The notes under the pieces: generated by a model
Told to the model about the DNA's origin: nothing
The model's input: only the letters and a program-made list of their open reading frames with translations
Database searches by the model: none
Shown here: in pieces, positions 8,931 to 18,814 of the stretch
How the letters are laid out: each line of letters starts with the position of its first letter
Numbering within the stretch: position 1 is the stretch's first letter
Made by a program: the position numbers and the translations under genes
Source of the DNA: Burkholderia sp. BCC0322
GTDB lineage: Bacteria; Pseudomonadota; Gammaproteobacteria; Burkholderiales; Burkholderiaceae
DNA: 64,000 nt
Direction of reading: 5' to 3'
NCBI RefSeq assembly: GCF_902833045.1
Contig: NZ_CADFDU010000001.1
Coordinates: forward strand, 310,001-374,000

Positions 8931-10151
8931 ATGCAAACCAATCTCAGCGAAGCAAGCAAGGCCCTCGCCCGGGCCGACGAAGCGGAAGCGATCCTGCGCG
9001 CGTGCGTGCACTGCGGCTTCTGCAATGCGACCTGCCCGACCTACCAGGTGCTCGGCAACGAGCTCGACGGGCCGCGCGGGCGCATCTACCTGATCAAGCA
9101 GCTGCTCGAAGGCGAGCCGTGCGGCGAGCGCACGCAGCAGCATCTCGACCGCTGCCTGACGTGCCGCAACTGCGAGACGACCTGCCCGTCCGGCGTGCGC
9201 TATCACACGCTGCTCGACATCGGCCGCGCGGAAGCCGAGAAGCGCGTGCCGCGGCCCGCGCGCGAGCGCCTGCTGCGCGCGGGGCTGCGTCATGTCGTGC
9301 CGCGCCCGGCGACGTTCGCCGCGTTGCTGAAGGCCGGCCGCGCGCTGCGCCCGCTGCTGCCCGGCACGCTACGGAACAAGATCCCGGCCGCCGCGCCCGT
9401 GGCCGCACCGCGCCCGCCCGTGCGCCATGCACGGCGCGTGCTGATGCTCGAAGGCTGCGTGCAGCCGTCGCTGTCGCCGAACACCAACGCGGCCGCCGCG
9501 CGCGTGCTCGACCGGCTCGGCATCAGCGTGAGCCCGGCGCGCGAAGCCGGCTGCTGCGGCGCGACCGAATACCACCTGAACGCGCAAGATGGCGGTCTGG
9601 CCCGCGCGCGCCGCAATATCGACGCATGGTGGCCCGCGATCGAAGCGGGCGCGGAAGCGATCGTGCTGACGGCGAGCGGCTGCGGCGCGTTCGTCAAGGA
9701 ATACGGCGACCTGCTGCGCTCCGACCCCGTCTACGCGGACAAAGCGCGACGGGTCAGCGCGCTCGCACGCGATCTCGCCGAGGTCATCGCGGCCGAGCCA
9801 CTCGACACGCTGGCCGGGTCGGCGCCACGCCGCATCGCGGTGCACTGCCCGTGCACGCTGCAGCACGCACAGCGCCTCGGCGGCGCGGTCGAACGCATCC
9901 TGGCGCGGCTCGGCTTCGATCTGACGAATGTCGCCGACGGCCATCTGTGCTGCGGCTCGGCCGGCACGTATTCGCTGACGCAGCCCGAACTCGCGACGAC
10001 ACTGCGCGACAACCGGCTCGACGCGCTCGAAGCCGCGCGGCCGGACCTGATTGTCACGGCGAACGTCGGCTGCCAGACTCACCTGAACGGCGCGGGCCGC
10101 ACGCCTGTGCGCCACTGGATCGAGCTCGTCGACAACCCCCTCGTCAACTGA
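8931..10151 (+). CDS. glcF: Glycolate oxidase, iron-sulfur subunit GlcF
   Basis: The 406-residue subunit carries electrons to the quinone pool. Two 4Fe-4S motifs are visible: CVHCGFCNATCP near residue 24 and CLTCRNCETTCP near residue 74. Two CCG domains follow (EAGCCGATEYH near 206 and LCCGSAGTY near 337), typical of GlcF/LutA-like proteins. The gene lies 24 bp after glcE. Confidence 0.96.
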   Translation: MQTNLSEASKALARADEAEAILRACVHCGFCNATCPTYQVLGNELDGPRGRIYLIKQLLEGEPCGERTQQHLDRCLTCRNCETTCPSGVRYHTLLDIGRAEAEKRVPRPARERLLRAGLRHVVPRPATFAALLKAGRALRPLLPGTLRNKIPAAAPVAAPRPPVRHARRVLMLEGCVQPSLSPNTNAAAARVLDRLGISVSPAREAGCCGATEYHLNAQDGGLARARRNIDAWWPAIEAGAEAIVLTASGCGAFVKEYGDLLRSDPVYADKARRVSALARDLAEVIAAEPLDTLAGSAPRRIAVHCPCTLQHAQRLGGAVERILARLGFDLTNVADGHLCCGSAGTYSLTQPELATTLRDNRLDALEAARPDLIVTANVGCQTHLNGAGRTPVRHWIELVDNPLVN

Positions 10152-10171
10152 CCTGATTCCGGAGAAATGCC

Positions 10172-10576
10172 ATGCAGACGAAACCCGAACTCGAACTCGC
10201 CGATGCCGACCGCATGCTCGCCGCCGCCCGCGCGGAAGCGGAACGCCACGGCTGGGCCGTGTCGATCGCCGTCGTCGACGACGGCGGCCACCTGCTCGCG
10301 TTCGCGCGGCTGAACGGCGCATCGCCGGCCAGCGCCACCATCGCGCAGGACAAGGCACGCGCGGCGGCGCTCGGCCGTCGCGAGACGAAGGCGTATGAGG
10401 ATATGATCAACGGCGGCCGCACCGCGTTTCTCAGCGCGCCGCTGACGGGGTTGCTCGAAGGCGGCGTGCCGGTCACGGTCGGCGGCCGGATCGCGGGCGC
10501 GATCGGCGTGTCTGGCGTAAAGTCCGAACAGGACGCGCAGATCGCCCGCGCCGGCACACAAAGCGTCGTGGCATAG
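10172..10576 (+). CDS. glcG: GlcG/HbpS-like protein (DUF336)
   Basis: The 134-residue protein has the compact GlcG/HbpS fold: VSIAVVDDGGHLLAFARLNGA near the N terminus and GGVPVTVGGRIAGAIGVSG near the C terminus. Members bind haem or cofactors; the exact role in glycolate operons is not settled. It lies 20 bp after glcF with a GGAGA ribosome site and is the last gene before the palindromic element. Confidence 0.9.
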   Translation: MQTKPELELADADRMLAAARAEAERHGWAVSIAVVDDGGHLLAFARLNGASPASATIAQDKARAAALGRRETKAYEDMINGGRTAFLSAPLTGLLEGGVPVTVGGRIAGAIGVSGVKSEQDAQIARAGTQSVVA

Positions 10577-10577
10577 G

Positions 10578-10870
10578 AGAGGGCCTGTTCACGCTAATAA
10601 CGGGCTTGCGCTGGCCGCCAGAAGGGCCGAGCGCAAGGATTTTGACGAAGCGAATACTCGACGTATTCGCAAGGAGCATGACGCAGCGATCGGCCCTTCT
10701 GGTGGGCAGCCCCACAAATGATTTTTTCCGATCAGGGGCACGAGCCTTGCCGGCCGCATTGCGGCGTCGCGCGTCGCTTGTTTGGCTCGGCCAAACGGCG
10801 CTCCTTGCTCCTTGCACTACGGCCGGCAAGGCTCGTTCGCAAGCCCGTTATTAGCGTGAACAGGCCCTCT
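10578..10870. repeat. 293-bp palindromic element with three predicted arms
   Basis: The ends are perfect 33-bp inverted repeats (10578-10610 and 10838-10870). Inside are two nested perfect inverted repeats: 13 bp (10618-10630 with 10690-10702) and 16 bp (10741-10756 with 10820-10835). Each encloses a further small hairpin, GCGAATAC/GTATTCGC and GTTTGG/CCAAAC. The whole can fold into a long stem with two side arms. It starts one base after the glcG stop and fills most of the gap to glcB. No coding frame or clear target duplication is seen. It may be a MITE-like interspersed element or a structured terminator/RNA. Confidence 0.8.
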
Positions 10871-10905
10871 AGCCGCGCGCGATTTTTTCCCCGGGAGGAT
10901 TAACG

Positions 10906-13080
10906 ATGATCGACCAAGCAGGACTGCAAGTCGCGCCAGCGCTGAGCCAGTTCATTGAAAACGAAGCGCTGCCGGGCACCGGCATCGACAAGGCCGCGTT
11001 CTGGAGCGGTTTCTCGGCCCTGGTGCACGACCTGGCGCCGCGCAACCGCGAGCTGCTCGCGGAACGCGACCGCCTGCAGCAGGAACTCGACACCTGGCAC
11101 CGTGCGCACCCCGGCCCCGTGCGCGACCACGCCGCGTATCGCGCCTTCCTCGAACACATCGGCTACCTCGTGCCGGTCCCGTCGAACGTCGCGGCAGCCA
11201 CCGCGAACGTCGACAGCGAGATCGCCACGCAGGCCGGCCCGCAGCTCGTCGTGCCGCTGTCGAACGCGCGCTATGCGCTGAACGCCGCGAATGCCCGCTG
11301 GGGCAGCCTGTACGACGCGCTGTACGGCACCGATGCGCTGCCTGAAGACGGCGGCGCCGAGCGCACCGCGACCTACAACCCGACGCGCGGCCAGCGCGTG
11401 ATCGACTACGCGCGCAACGTGCTCGACAACGCGGCGCCGCTCGCGAGCGGCTCCCACCGCGACGCGCTGCGCTACCGCGTGCAGGACGGCCAGCTCGCCG
11501 TCGAAACCGCCAAGGGCATCGTGGGCCTCGCGCAGCCGGCGCAGTTCGTCGGCTACCAGGGCGCGGCCGGCGCGCCGTCCGCGATCCTGCTGAAGCACAA
11601 CGGCCTGCACCTCGAGATCCAGATCGACGCGTCGACGCCGATCGGCCGCGCCGATCTCGCGAACGTGAAGGACGTCGTGCTCGAAGCCGCGGTCAGCACG
11701 ATCATCGACTGCGAGGATTCCGTCGCGGCAGTGGACGCCGACGACAAGGTCCAGCTCTACCGCAACTGGCTCGGCCTGATGCAGGGCATGCTGGTCGAGG
11801 AAGTCGCGAAGGGCGGCAAGACCTTCACGCGCCGCCTGAACGCCGATCGCGAGTACACCACGCCCGCCGGCGGCACGCTGTCGCTGCACGGCCGCTCGCT
11901 GCTGTTCGTGCGCAACGTCGGCCACCTGATGACCAACGGCGCGGTGCTCGACCGCGACGGCAACGAGATTCCGGAAGGGATTCTCGACGGCGTCGTCACG
12001 GTGCTGTGCGCGCTGCACGACCTGAAGGCGAAGCGCAACTCGCGCACGGGCTCGATCTACATCGTGAAGCCGAAGATGCACGGCCCGGTCGAAGTCGCAT
12101 TCGCCGATACGCTGTTCGCGCGCATCGAGGATCTGTACAACCTGCCGCGCAACACGCTGAAGATGGGCATCATGGACGAGGAGCGCCGCACCAGCGTGAA
12201 CCTCGCCGCGTGTATCGCCGCGGCCGCCGCACGCGTGGCGTTCATCAACACCGGCTTCCTCGATCGCACCGGCGACGAGATGCACACCGCGATGGAAGCG
12301 GGCCCGATGATCCGCAAGGGCGACATGAAATCGTCCGCGTGGATCCAGTCGTACGAGCGCAACAACGTGCTCGCGGGCCTGTCGGCCGGCCTGCGCGGCC
12401 GCGCGCAGATCGGCAAGGGCATGTGGGCGATGCCGGACCTGATGCACGCGATGCTCGAGCAGAAGATCGCGCATCCGCGCGCCGGCGCGAACACCGCATG
12501 GGTGCCGTCGCCGACCGCCGCGACGCTGCACGCGCTGCACTACCACCTCGTCGACGTGCAGGCCGTCCAGCAGGAACTCGAGAAGACGCCGTACGCGAGC
12601 GAACGCGACGCGCTGCTCGAAGGCCTGCTGACCGTGCCGGTCGTCGAGCGCGCCGAGTGGAGCGAGGCCGAGATCCTGAGCGAAGTCGAGAACAACGCGC
12701 AGGGCATCCTCGGCTACGTCGTGCGCTGGGTCGAACAGGGCGTCGGCTGCTCGAAGGTGCCCGACATCCATGACGTCGGCCTGATGGAAGACCGCGCGAC
12801 GCTGCGCATTTCGAGCCAGCACATCGCGAACTGGCTGCGCCACGGCGTGATCACCGAGGCGTTCGTGCTCGACGTGTTCAAGCGGATGGCGCGCGTCGTC
12901 GACCAGCAGAACGCCGGCGACCCGAACTATCGCCCGATGGCGCCCGACTACGACCAGTCGACCGCGTTCAAGGCCGCGTGCGCGCTCGCGCTGCAGGGCA
13001 CGTCGCAGCCGAGCGGCTATACCGAGCCGCTGCTGCACCGGTTCCGCCTCGCGTTCAAGGCGCAACAGCACGGCGGTTAA
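10906..13080 (+). CDS. glcB: Malate synthase G
   Basis: The 724-residue protein has the length of the G isoform, which condenses glyoxylate with acetyl-CoA to give malate. Landmarks fit: [19 protein letters not shown] near residues 421-430 (catalytic Glu and Arg region), [11 protein letters not shown] near 452-462 (metal ligand), and [12 protein letters not shown] near 627 (catalytic base region). The ATG at 10906 has a strong GGGAGGA ribosome site. It completes the glycolate pathway started by glcDEF. The palindromic element separates it from glcG, so it may be transcribed apart from them. Confidence 0.96.
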   Translation: MIDQAGLQVAPALSQFIENEALPGTGIDKAAFWSGFSALVHDLAPRNRELLAERDRLQQELDTWHRAHPGPVRDHAAYRAFLEHIGYLVPVPSNVAAATANVDSEIATQAGPQLVVPLSNARYALNAANARWGSLYDALYGTDALPEDGGAERTATYNPTRGQRVIDYARNVLDNAAPLASGSHRDALRYRVQDGQLAVETAKGIVGLAQPAQFVGYQGAAGAPSAILLKHNGLHLEIQIDASTPIGRADLANVKDVVLEAAVSTIIDCEDSVAAVDADDKVQLYRNWLGLMQGMLVEEVAKGGKTFTRRLNADREYTTPAGGTLSLHGRSLLFVRNVGHLMTNGAVLDRDGNEIPEGILDGVVTVLCALHDLKAKRNSRTGSIYIVKPKMHGPVEVAFADTLFARIEDLYNLPRNTLKMGIMDEERRTSVNLAACIAAAAARVAFINTGFLDRTGDEMHTAMEAGPMIRKGDMKSSAWIQSYERNNVLAGLSAGLRGRAQIGKGMWAMPDLMHAMLEQKIAHPRAGANTAWVPSPTAATLHALHYHLVDVQAVQQELEKTPYASERDALLEGLLTVPVVERAEWSEAEILSEVENNAQGILGYVVRWVEQGVGCSKVPDIHDVGLMEDRATLRISSQHIANWLRHGVITEAFVLDVFKRMARVVDQQNAGDPNYRPMAPDYDQSTAFKAACALALQGTSQPSGYTEPLLHRFRLAFKAQQHGG

Positions 13081-13098
13081 GCGCAAGGCGTGCTTCAC

Positions 13099-13135
13099 GA
13101 AACGGGCGGCCGCGACGGCCGCCCGTTTCATTTTC
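13099..13135 (+). terminator. Rho-independent terminator after glcB
   Basis: A perfect 14-bp stem (13099-13112 with 13116-13129) with loop CGA is followed by ATTTT. It starts 18 bp after the glcB stop. Confidence 0.88.
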
Positions 13136-13318
13136 GGGTTCGCCCGGCCGTTGAAACGGATAATCGGCGCATATCGTCTGCCTTCATTTTTCGCGGGCGC
13201 GTGCCGCTCACCGGATGGACTCGACGGCTGCTTGCCGCGCGCAATGGCCCGTTATGCCGCGAAGCCTTGCGCCACAACGCTCTGCCCGGAATTCGCAAGC
13301 GCGGGATTACACGGTAAT

Positions 13319-13376
13319 TTGATCCGGATCAACCGTCCGCAACATTTCGCGCGCGTGCGAACGCGCGCGTTATACT
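13319..13376 (+). promoter_or_regulatory. FNR/ANR-type box and TATACT promoter element
   Basis: The 475-bp gap 13136-13609 has no convincing gene. TTGATCCGGATCAA at 13319-13332 is a perfect match to the TTGAT-N4-ATCAA binding site of FNR/ANR. A good -10 element TATACT lies at 13371-13376, placing the box centre about 58 bp upstream of the expected start of transcription, close to a class I position. The leader to the cyclase gene would be about 225 nt; nothing else is clear in it. Confidence 0.6.
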
Positions 13377-13609
13377 CCGTTGAATTCGCGTTGCCCGATT
13401 CATCGGATCGTTGAATCGGCGCAGATGTCACCAGTGAACGCTTGATTTACCGGTATATCTGGCCGCGATTACCGATAATCGGCGTCCATTTTCTGCGCCG
13501 GGCGGCAGAAGGCGTCGAAATGGCCGCGTCACGGATCGCCGCCTGCACGTCATACGAACAATCGCATCGGCCCGCCTCCCGGCGGCAATGCCCACCGATC
13601 CACGGGACC

Positions 13610-15172
13610 ATGGCAGAAACCGACTACGCAATGCCCAGCGAATCCGGCCTGACGAGCCGTGTCGCCGCTCATCTGCGCCGGTTCCTGCTGCCGCACCTGA
13701 TCTTCTATACCGGGCTGCTGATCGTGCTGGTCCTGCTGCTCCTGTGCGGGATCGTGCTGTACGAAGGCCGCATCGACGCACGCGACCGCTCGACCGCGAT
13801 GCAGCAGAATCTCGCGCTGATGGCGTCGTGGGACATCGAGCGCAACATCGAGATCTATTCGCTGTCGCTGCAGGCCGTCGTGGAAGGCGAGAACGACCCC
13901 GCAGTCGTCAAGCTGCCGATGCCGCTGCGCCGCCAGGTGCTGTTCGACCGTGCGACGACCGCCAAGTACCTCGGCGGCATCTACGTGCTCGACGCGAAGG
14001 GCGACATCGCGGTCGATGGCGGGGGCGACGTGCCGCGCAAGGCCAACTTCGGCAACGAACCGTACTTCACCGTGCACCGCGACCACCCCGACGCCGGCCT
14101 GTACGTCAGCCCCCCGTATCATTCGCGGCTGCGCGGCGGCTCGCCGAGCATCGCACTCAGCCGTCGGATCACGAAGCCCGACGGCTCGTTCGGCGGCGTC
14201 GCCGTCATGTCGATCCGGCTCGAATATTTCCAGAATCTGTTCTCGCGCCTGTCGCTTGGCGATCGCGGCTCGATCGCGCTGATCAACACGGACGGCAAGA
14301 TGCTCGCGCGCGAGCCGTACGACCCGAAGATCGTCGGCCGCGACATCAGCCGCGCCAGCACGTTCCGGCGGTTCATGACCGCCAGCGAAGGCAGCTTCGC
14401 CGACACCGCGTCGATCGACGGCGTGCGGCGCCTGTACGTGTTCCGGCACCTCGAGAACCTGCCGCTCATCATCATGGTCGCGCGCTCGGAAGCGGATACC
14501 TACGCCGCGTGGTACGACCGTGCGATTCCGATCGGCTCCGCGATGGTCGCGCTCGCGATCGGCTTCGTCGGCCTGTCGCTGCTGCTCGACGTGCAACTGC
14601 GCAAGCGCCACCGCGCGGAAACCGAGCTGCAGGCGCTGGCGCGCACCGACGGCCTCACGGGCCTCGACAACCGCCGGATGCTCGACGTCACGCTCGCGCG
14701 CGAATGGCGCCGTGCCGCGCGCTCGCAGCACGCGCTGTCGCTGCTGTTCATCGACGTCGATTACTTCAAGCGCTACAACGACACCCAGGGGCACCAGGCC
14801 GGCGACGACGCGCTCGCCGCGGTCGGCCACTGCATCGCCGGCTGCCTGCGCCGCCCGGCCGATTACGCGGCGCGCTACGGCGGCGAGGAGTTCGTCGTGG
14901 TGCTGCCCGACATCGACACGGACGGCGCGGTGACGATCGCCGAGACGATCCGCACCAGCGTCCTCGATCTGGGCATCCGGCACGACGCCGGCGCCTCCGG
15001 CCGCCTGACGGTGAGCATCGGCGTGACGACCAGCTATCCCGAACACGACGACGACATGCAGCGCGCGCTGAAATTCGCCGACGATGCGCTGTATCGCGCG
15101 AAGGAAGGCGGGCGCAACCGCATCGTCGTGCACGCGGCCACTTCCGGCGGCCTCGCGGCGCGGCAGGCCTGA
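13610..15172 (+). CDS. Membrane diguanylate cyclase with periplasmic cache-type sensor
   Basis: The protein is 520 residues from ATG 13610. It has a membrane helix near residues 24-47, a periplasmic dCache-like domain, a second helix near 305-327, and a GGDEF domain. The active site is GGEEF at about 424-428 and the inhibitory I-site RPAD lies five residues before it, so product-inhibited c-di-GMP synthesis is expected. In-frame starts further upstream (13520 ATG, 13442 TTG) exist but would put a long polar tail before the first helix. The FNR-type box upstream suggests oxygen control. Confidence 0.92.
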   Translation: MAETDYAMPSESGLTSRVAAHLRRFLLPHLIFYTGLLIVLVLLLLCGIVLYEGRIDARDRSTAMQQNLALMASWDIERNIEIYSLSLQAVVEGENDPAVVKLPMPLRRQVLFDRATTAKYLGGIYVLDAKGDIAVDGGGDVPRKANFGNEPYFTVHRDHPDAGLYVSPPYHSRLRGGSPSIALSRRITKPDGSFGGVAVMSIRLEYFQNLFSRLSLGDRGSIALINTDGKMLAREPYDPKIVGRDISRASTFRRFMTASEGSFADTASIDGVRRLYVFRHLENLPLIIMVARSEADTYAAWYDRAIPIGSAMVALAIGFVGLSLLLDVQLRKRHRAETELQALARTDGLTGLDNRRMLDVTLAREWRRAARSQHALSLLFIDVDYFKRYNDTQGHQAGDDALAAVGHCIAGCLRRPADYAARYGGEEFVVVLPDIDTDGAVTIAETIRTSVLDLGIRHDAGASGRLTVSIGVTTSYPEHDDDMQRALKFADDALYRAKEGGRNRIVVHAATSGGLAARQA

Positions 15173-15344
15173 ACGGCCGGGGATCCACGCCACGCCGCCG
15201 AGCCAAGGCAGGGCGGCCGCCGGGCCGCCGTCGCCGCCCGTGCACAAAATCGCCGACAATGTCGCCTCGACATACCGCCGCACGCCGCCGCACGGCTGAC
15301 GCGCCCGGCCGGTCCGCGCCGGTGCGCGGCCGCTTCGCACCATC

Positions 15345-16730
15345 ATGAGACTCAAGGCAAAAATCTTCCTCCTGGCCATCGTGCCGTTCCTGCTCGCGAT
15401 CGCCGGCATCGGCTTCGGCGTGCGCCAGCAGGCGACGTCCCTCGCGCGCACGCAGCACGCGACGATCCAGGCCGCGTACCTGTCGAGCAAGGAAGTCGAG
15501 CTGAAGCACTACGTCGAGCTGGCGACGAGCGCGATCATGCCGCTCTACGACGCGAGCGGCCGCAACGCGCGCGACGACGCGCTGCTGCGCTTGCAGGCGC
15601 TCGCGATGCTGCAGAAGATGGATTTCGGCCCTGACGGCTATTTCTTCGTGTACGACCTGCACGGCAATTCGCTGATGCATCCGCGCGAGCCCGAGCGGGT
15701 CGGCCACAACTACTGGTCGATGCGCGACCCGCAGGGCGCGCTGACGATCCAGCAGCTGATCGGCGCGGCATCGAGCGGCGGCGGCTACGTGCGCTACGCA
15801 TGGCAGCGGCCGTCGACAGGCCGCGTCGCGCCGAAGCTCGGCTACGTCGTCGCGCTCGAGCGCTGGGGCTGGATGGTCGGCACCGGCATCTATCTCGACG
15901 ACGTCGACACCGCGCTGCAGCGCATCGACGCGCGCGCTTCCGCGAACATCGAGCGCACGATGAGCTGGCTCACCGCGATCGCGCTCACCGGCGCGGCGGC
16001 GATCGCCGTGTGCGCGCTGGTGCTGAACGTCAGCGAATCGCGCAGCGCCGACGCGAAGCTCAAGCTGCTCGCGCAGCGTGTGGTCGAATCGCAGGAGCAG
16101 GAGCGGGCACGGCTGTCGCGCGAGCTGCATGACGGGATCAGCCAGATGATGGTGTCCGCGAAGCTGATGCTCGAATCCGCGCTCGCACGTTTCGAACGCG
16201 GCTCGGCGCGCATGCCCGAGGCCGAGCAGGCGCTGGCTTCAGGCGTCGGGCGGCTCGGCGACACGCTGCGCGAAGTGCGCCGCATCTCACATGCGCTGCG
16301 TCCGTCCATGCTCGACGACCTCGGCCTCGCAGCCGCGCTCGAACAGCTTGTCCGCGAGCTCGGCGCCGAAAGCGGCATCGACATCGGCTATACGCAGGTT
16401 GCGCACAGCGGCGCCCGGCCGCTGCCCGAAGCCGTCAATACCGCGCTGTTCCGGATCGCCCAGGAAGCGCTCAGCAACATCGTGCATCATGCGCAGGCGT
16501 CGCGCGCGGCCGTCACGCTCGACGTCGGCGCGCAATCCGTCGTGCTGACCATCGCCGACAACGGCTGCGGCTTCGACGCCGAACGCTCGCAGGCCGACGC
16601 GCGCCACGGCATCGGCCTGCGCAACATGCGCGAGCGCCTCGATGCGCTCGGCGGCATGCTGACGATCTCGTCGCAGGTCGGCCACACGATCGTCGCCGCG
16701 CGCGTGCCGCTGCCCGGCGCCGCGTCATGA
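15345..16730 (+). CDS. Sensor histidine kinase with single-cache domain (NarX-like kinase core)
   Basis: The 461-residue protein has a first membrane helix at about 7-25, a periplasmic cache_2-like domain (FGPDGYFFVYDLHGNSLMHP), and a second helix near 209-228. A HisKA_3 dimerisation domain follows with RELHDGIS (His about 262), then HATPase_c with DNGCGF near 404 and GIGLRNMRERL. Cache_2 domains usually bind small organic acids; the ligand here is unknown. The stop overlaps an upstream in-frame start of the partner regulator, so the two are co-expressed. Confidence 0.93.
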   Translation: MRLKAKIFLLAIVPFLLAIAGIGFGVRQQATSLARTQHATIQAAYLSSKEVELKHYVELATSAIMPLYDASGRNARDDALLRLQALAMLQKMDFGPDGYFFVYDLHGNSLMHPREPERVGHNYWSMRDPQGALTIQQLIGAASSGGGYVRYAWQRPSTGRVAPKLGYVVALERWGWMVGTGIYLDDVDTALQRIDARASANIERTMSWLTAIALTGAAAIAVCALVLNVSESRSADAKLKLLAQRVVESQEQERARLSRELHDGISQMMVSAKLMLESALARFERGSARMPEAEQALASGVGRLGDTLREVRRISHALRPSMLDDLGLAAALEQLVRELGAESGIDIGYTQVAHSGARPLPEAVNTALFRIAQEALSNIVHHAQASRAAVTLDVGAQSVVLTIADNGCGFDAERSQADARHGIGLRNMRERLDALGGMLTISSQVGHTIVAARVPLPGAAS

Positions 16731-16759
16731 CGCACCCCATGACAGGAGACCTTTCACGC

Positions 16760-17404
16760 ATGAGCGCCCCCGACACCGCCCGGCCCGTTGCCCGACTGCT
16801 GCTCGTCGACGATCACCCGCTCGTGCGCGACGGCTTGCGGATGCGGCTCGAAGCGGCCGACCTGTCCGTGGTCGGCGAAGCCGGCAACGCCGACGAGGCG
16901 CTCGCGCTCGCCGCGTCGCTCGAACCCGATCTCGCGCTGATGGACGTCGGCATGAACGGGATGAGCGGCATCACGCTCGCGGGCGTATTCCACGAGCGCT
17001 TTCCGGGCATCCGCGTGCTGATGCTGTCGATGCACGACAACATCGAATACGTGACGCAGGCCGTGCGTGCCGGCGCGAGCGGCTACCTGCTGAAGGATTC
17101 GCCCGGGAGCGAGATCGTGCGCGCAATCGGCGCGGTGCTGGCCGGCCAGACGTTTTTCAGCGAAGGGCTCGCCGCGCGGATGATTCACGCGAGCGCGACC
17201 GCATCGCCGCTCGACCGCCTCACGCCGCGCGAACGCGACATCCTCGACGCGCTGGCGCAAGGGCTGTCGAGCAAGCAGATCGCGCAACAGACGGGGTTGT
17301 CCGTGCGCACGGTCGAGACGCACCGGCTCAATTTGAAGCGCAAGCTGGAGATCGAAGGGCAGGCCGAGCTGATCAAGTTCGCGGTGGAGCATCGGCGCAG
17401 GTAG
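16760..17404 (+). CDS. NarL/LuxR-type response regulator
   Basis: The protein is about 214 residues from ATG 16760, preceded by AGGAG at 16744-16748. An alternative ATG at 16727 overlaps the kinase stop. The receiver domain has LLLVDDHPLVRDG and the phospho-acceptor Asp in ALMDVGM (about residue 62). The output domain is a LuxR-type HTH (LTPRERDILDALAQGLSSKQ). It is the cognate regulator of the cache-kinase upstream. Targets are not visible, though the fimbrial operon lies 0.8 kb downstream. Confidence 0.93.
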   Translation: MSAPDTARPVARLLLVDDHPLVRDGLRMRLEAADLSVVGEAGNADEALALAASLEPDLALMDVGMNGMSGITLAGVFHERFPGIRVLMLSMHDNIEYVTQAVRAGASGYLLKDSPGSEIVRAIGAVLAGQTFFSEGLAARMIHASATASPLDRLTPRERDILDALAQGLSSKQIAQQTGLSVRTVETHRLNLKRKLEIEGQAELIKFAVEHRRR

Positions 17405-17569
17405 GACGCCATTCCGGTTGCGCACGCCACGCGCAAGTCGGCTTCCAATTTCATAGTTGTCCAATCGACTTCACCCCGAGGGCGATGGAATCCTTTCGCT
17501 TGCCGAACGCGCATCGTGCTCGTGTTTCGCATGACGTCTGCATGACCGGCACATACGGCGTGCCCGCAC

Positions 17570-17930
17570 CGAAACCGGCGGAAGTGCGCGTCGGCGAACT
17601 GACGGCCGCGCCCAGGACGCTGCTCCTCGCGCAGCGCGTGGAGGCAACGACCATCGGCGAGATCGTCGAGCACGCGCAGGTCGGCGAAGGGCACGTTCCA
17701 TCACTCCTTCGAATCGAAGTCCGACATGCTCGCCGCGCTCGCGCAGCGCTATACGTCGTCGTTCCTCGATCGCCTGCCGCTCGCGGTGGACGCATGCGCC
17801 ACCGACGACCGGCTCGCGCGCCTGCACGCGTGGATCCGCACGAACATCGAAACCAGTGCGATAACGACGATTGCCTGCGGATGCTCGACTCGGGCACCTG
17901 GCGCACAGCCACACACCCGGCGCCCGAGCG
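17570..17930 (+). pseudogene. Decayed TetR-family regulator gene
   Basis: One frame reads RTLLLAQRVEATTIGEIVEHAQVGEG, the start of a TetR HTH. The rest of the HTH and helix alpha-4 (TFHHSFESKSDMLAALAQRY) continues in another frame from about base 17693. One extra C near 17691 explains the shift. The later part runs to about 17870 (RLHAWIRTNIET) and then loses similarity, so the ligand domain is also truncated. The 773-bp gap 17405-18177 otherwise holds only the upstream region of the fimbrial operon. Confidence 0.75.
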
Positions 17931-18177
17931 CTAACGCCGTTCAGTCAAACTGAACAGCATTATTTGTTGGTGGTATCGCGAAGTGACAATTGTTCATCTT
18001 ACGAATCGTTGACACCGGTACGATTCGCTTCGTCCAAGTGTAACCAGGCCGAAAACACAATATTCGGTCGCGTGATGCCTTTTCGGGTTGCCCGTTGGAT
18101 GTCGCGTCGCGCTATCGAACGGATATCGCGTCGGCGTCGTATCTCCTTCAGATCGCTTCTTTCAGAAACCAGAAACC

Positions 18178-18726
18178 ATGCAAACCAAACTCATTACCGC
18201 CGTGTTGTTCGTGGCTGCAGCCACTGCGTCGCAAATCGCATCCGCAGCCGACGGCACGATCACGTTCAACGGCACCGTGCTCGCGCAAACCTGCACGATC
18301 AACGGTAACGGCAGCGGCTCGAACAACTTCAATGTCCCGCTGCAATCGGTGTCGACCAGCGCGCTGGCCGCCGCAGGCCAGTATGCCAACCGCACGCCCT
18401 TCAACATCTCGCTGACGGCATGCACGCCGGCGTCGGGCACCGTCCACGCCTACTTCGAGCCGGGTCCGACGGTCGACACCGCCACCGGCAACCTGATCCT
18501 GGCCGCAGGCGGCGCGACCAACGTCGAGATCCAGCTGCTGAACGGCGACGGCAGCTATTCGCCCATCAAGATCGGTGCGGCTGACGCCTCGCAAAACTCG
18601 AAGGCCGTCGCAATCAGCGCGGCCGGCGCCGCCACGCTGAACTACTACGCGCAGTATCTCGCGACCGGCGCTGCAACAGCGGGCGCGGCAACGTCGAGCG
18701 TGATGTACTCGCTCGTTTATCAGTAA
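18178..18726 (+). CDS. Fimbrial major subunit (type 1 pilin family)
   Basis: The 182-residue secreted protein has a signal peptide ending near ASAADG, followed by the pilin start DGTITFNGTVLAQTCTING. There are two cysteines (in QTCTI and LTACTP) as in the disulfide-bonded Ig-like pilin fold, and the C terminus ends in the donor-binding VMYSLVYQ motif. The start at ATG 18178 gives a normal signal peptide. It is the first gene of a chaperone-usher operon. Confidence 0.93.
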   Translation: MQTKLITAVLFVAAATASQIASAADGTITFNGTVLAQTCTINGNGSGSNNFNVPLQSVSTSALAAAGQYANRTPFNISLTACTPASGTVHAYFEPGPTVDTATGNLILAAGGATNVEIQLLNGDGSYSPIKIGAADASQNSKAVAISAAGAATLNYYAQYLATGAATAGAATSSVMYSLVYQ

Positions 18727-18814
18727 TCAATCATTTAGTTATACGTAGCAGATGGAGTGGGGCGGCACGACGTCGCTCCACCCGTCGTGCTAGCTACCGG
18801 CATCGATCCCTATC

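Noticed and set aside
10578-10870. A tRNA-like or riboswitch RNA
   Set aside because: The stems are far too long for a tRNA and no riboswitch core is recognised. It does not lie upstream of a metabolite gene in a typical leader position.
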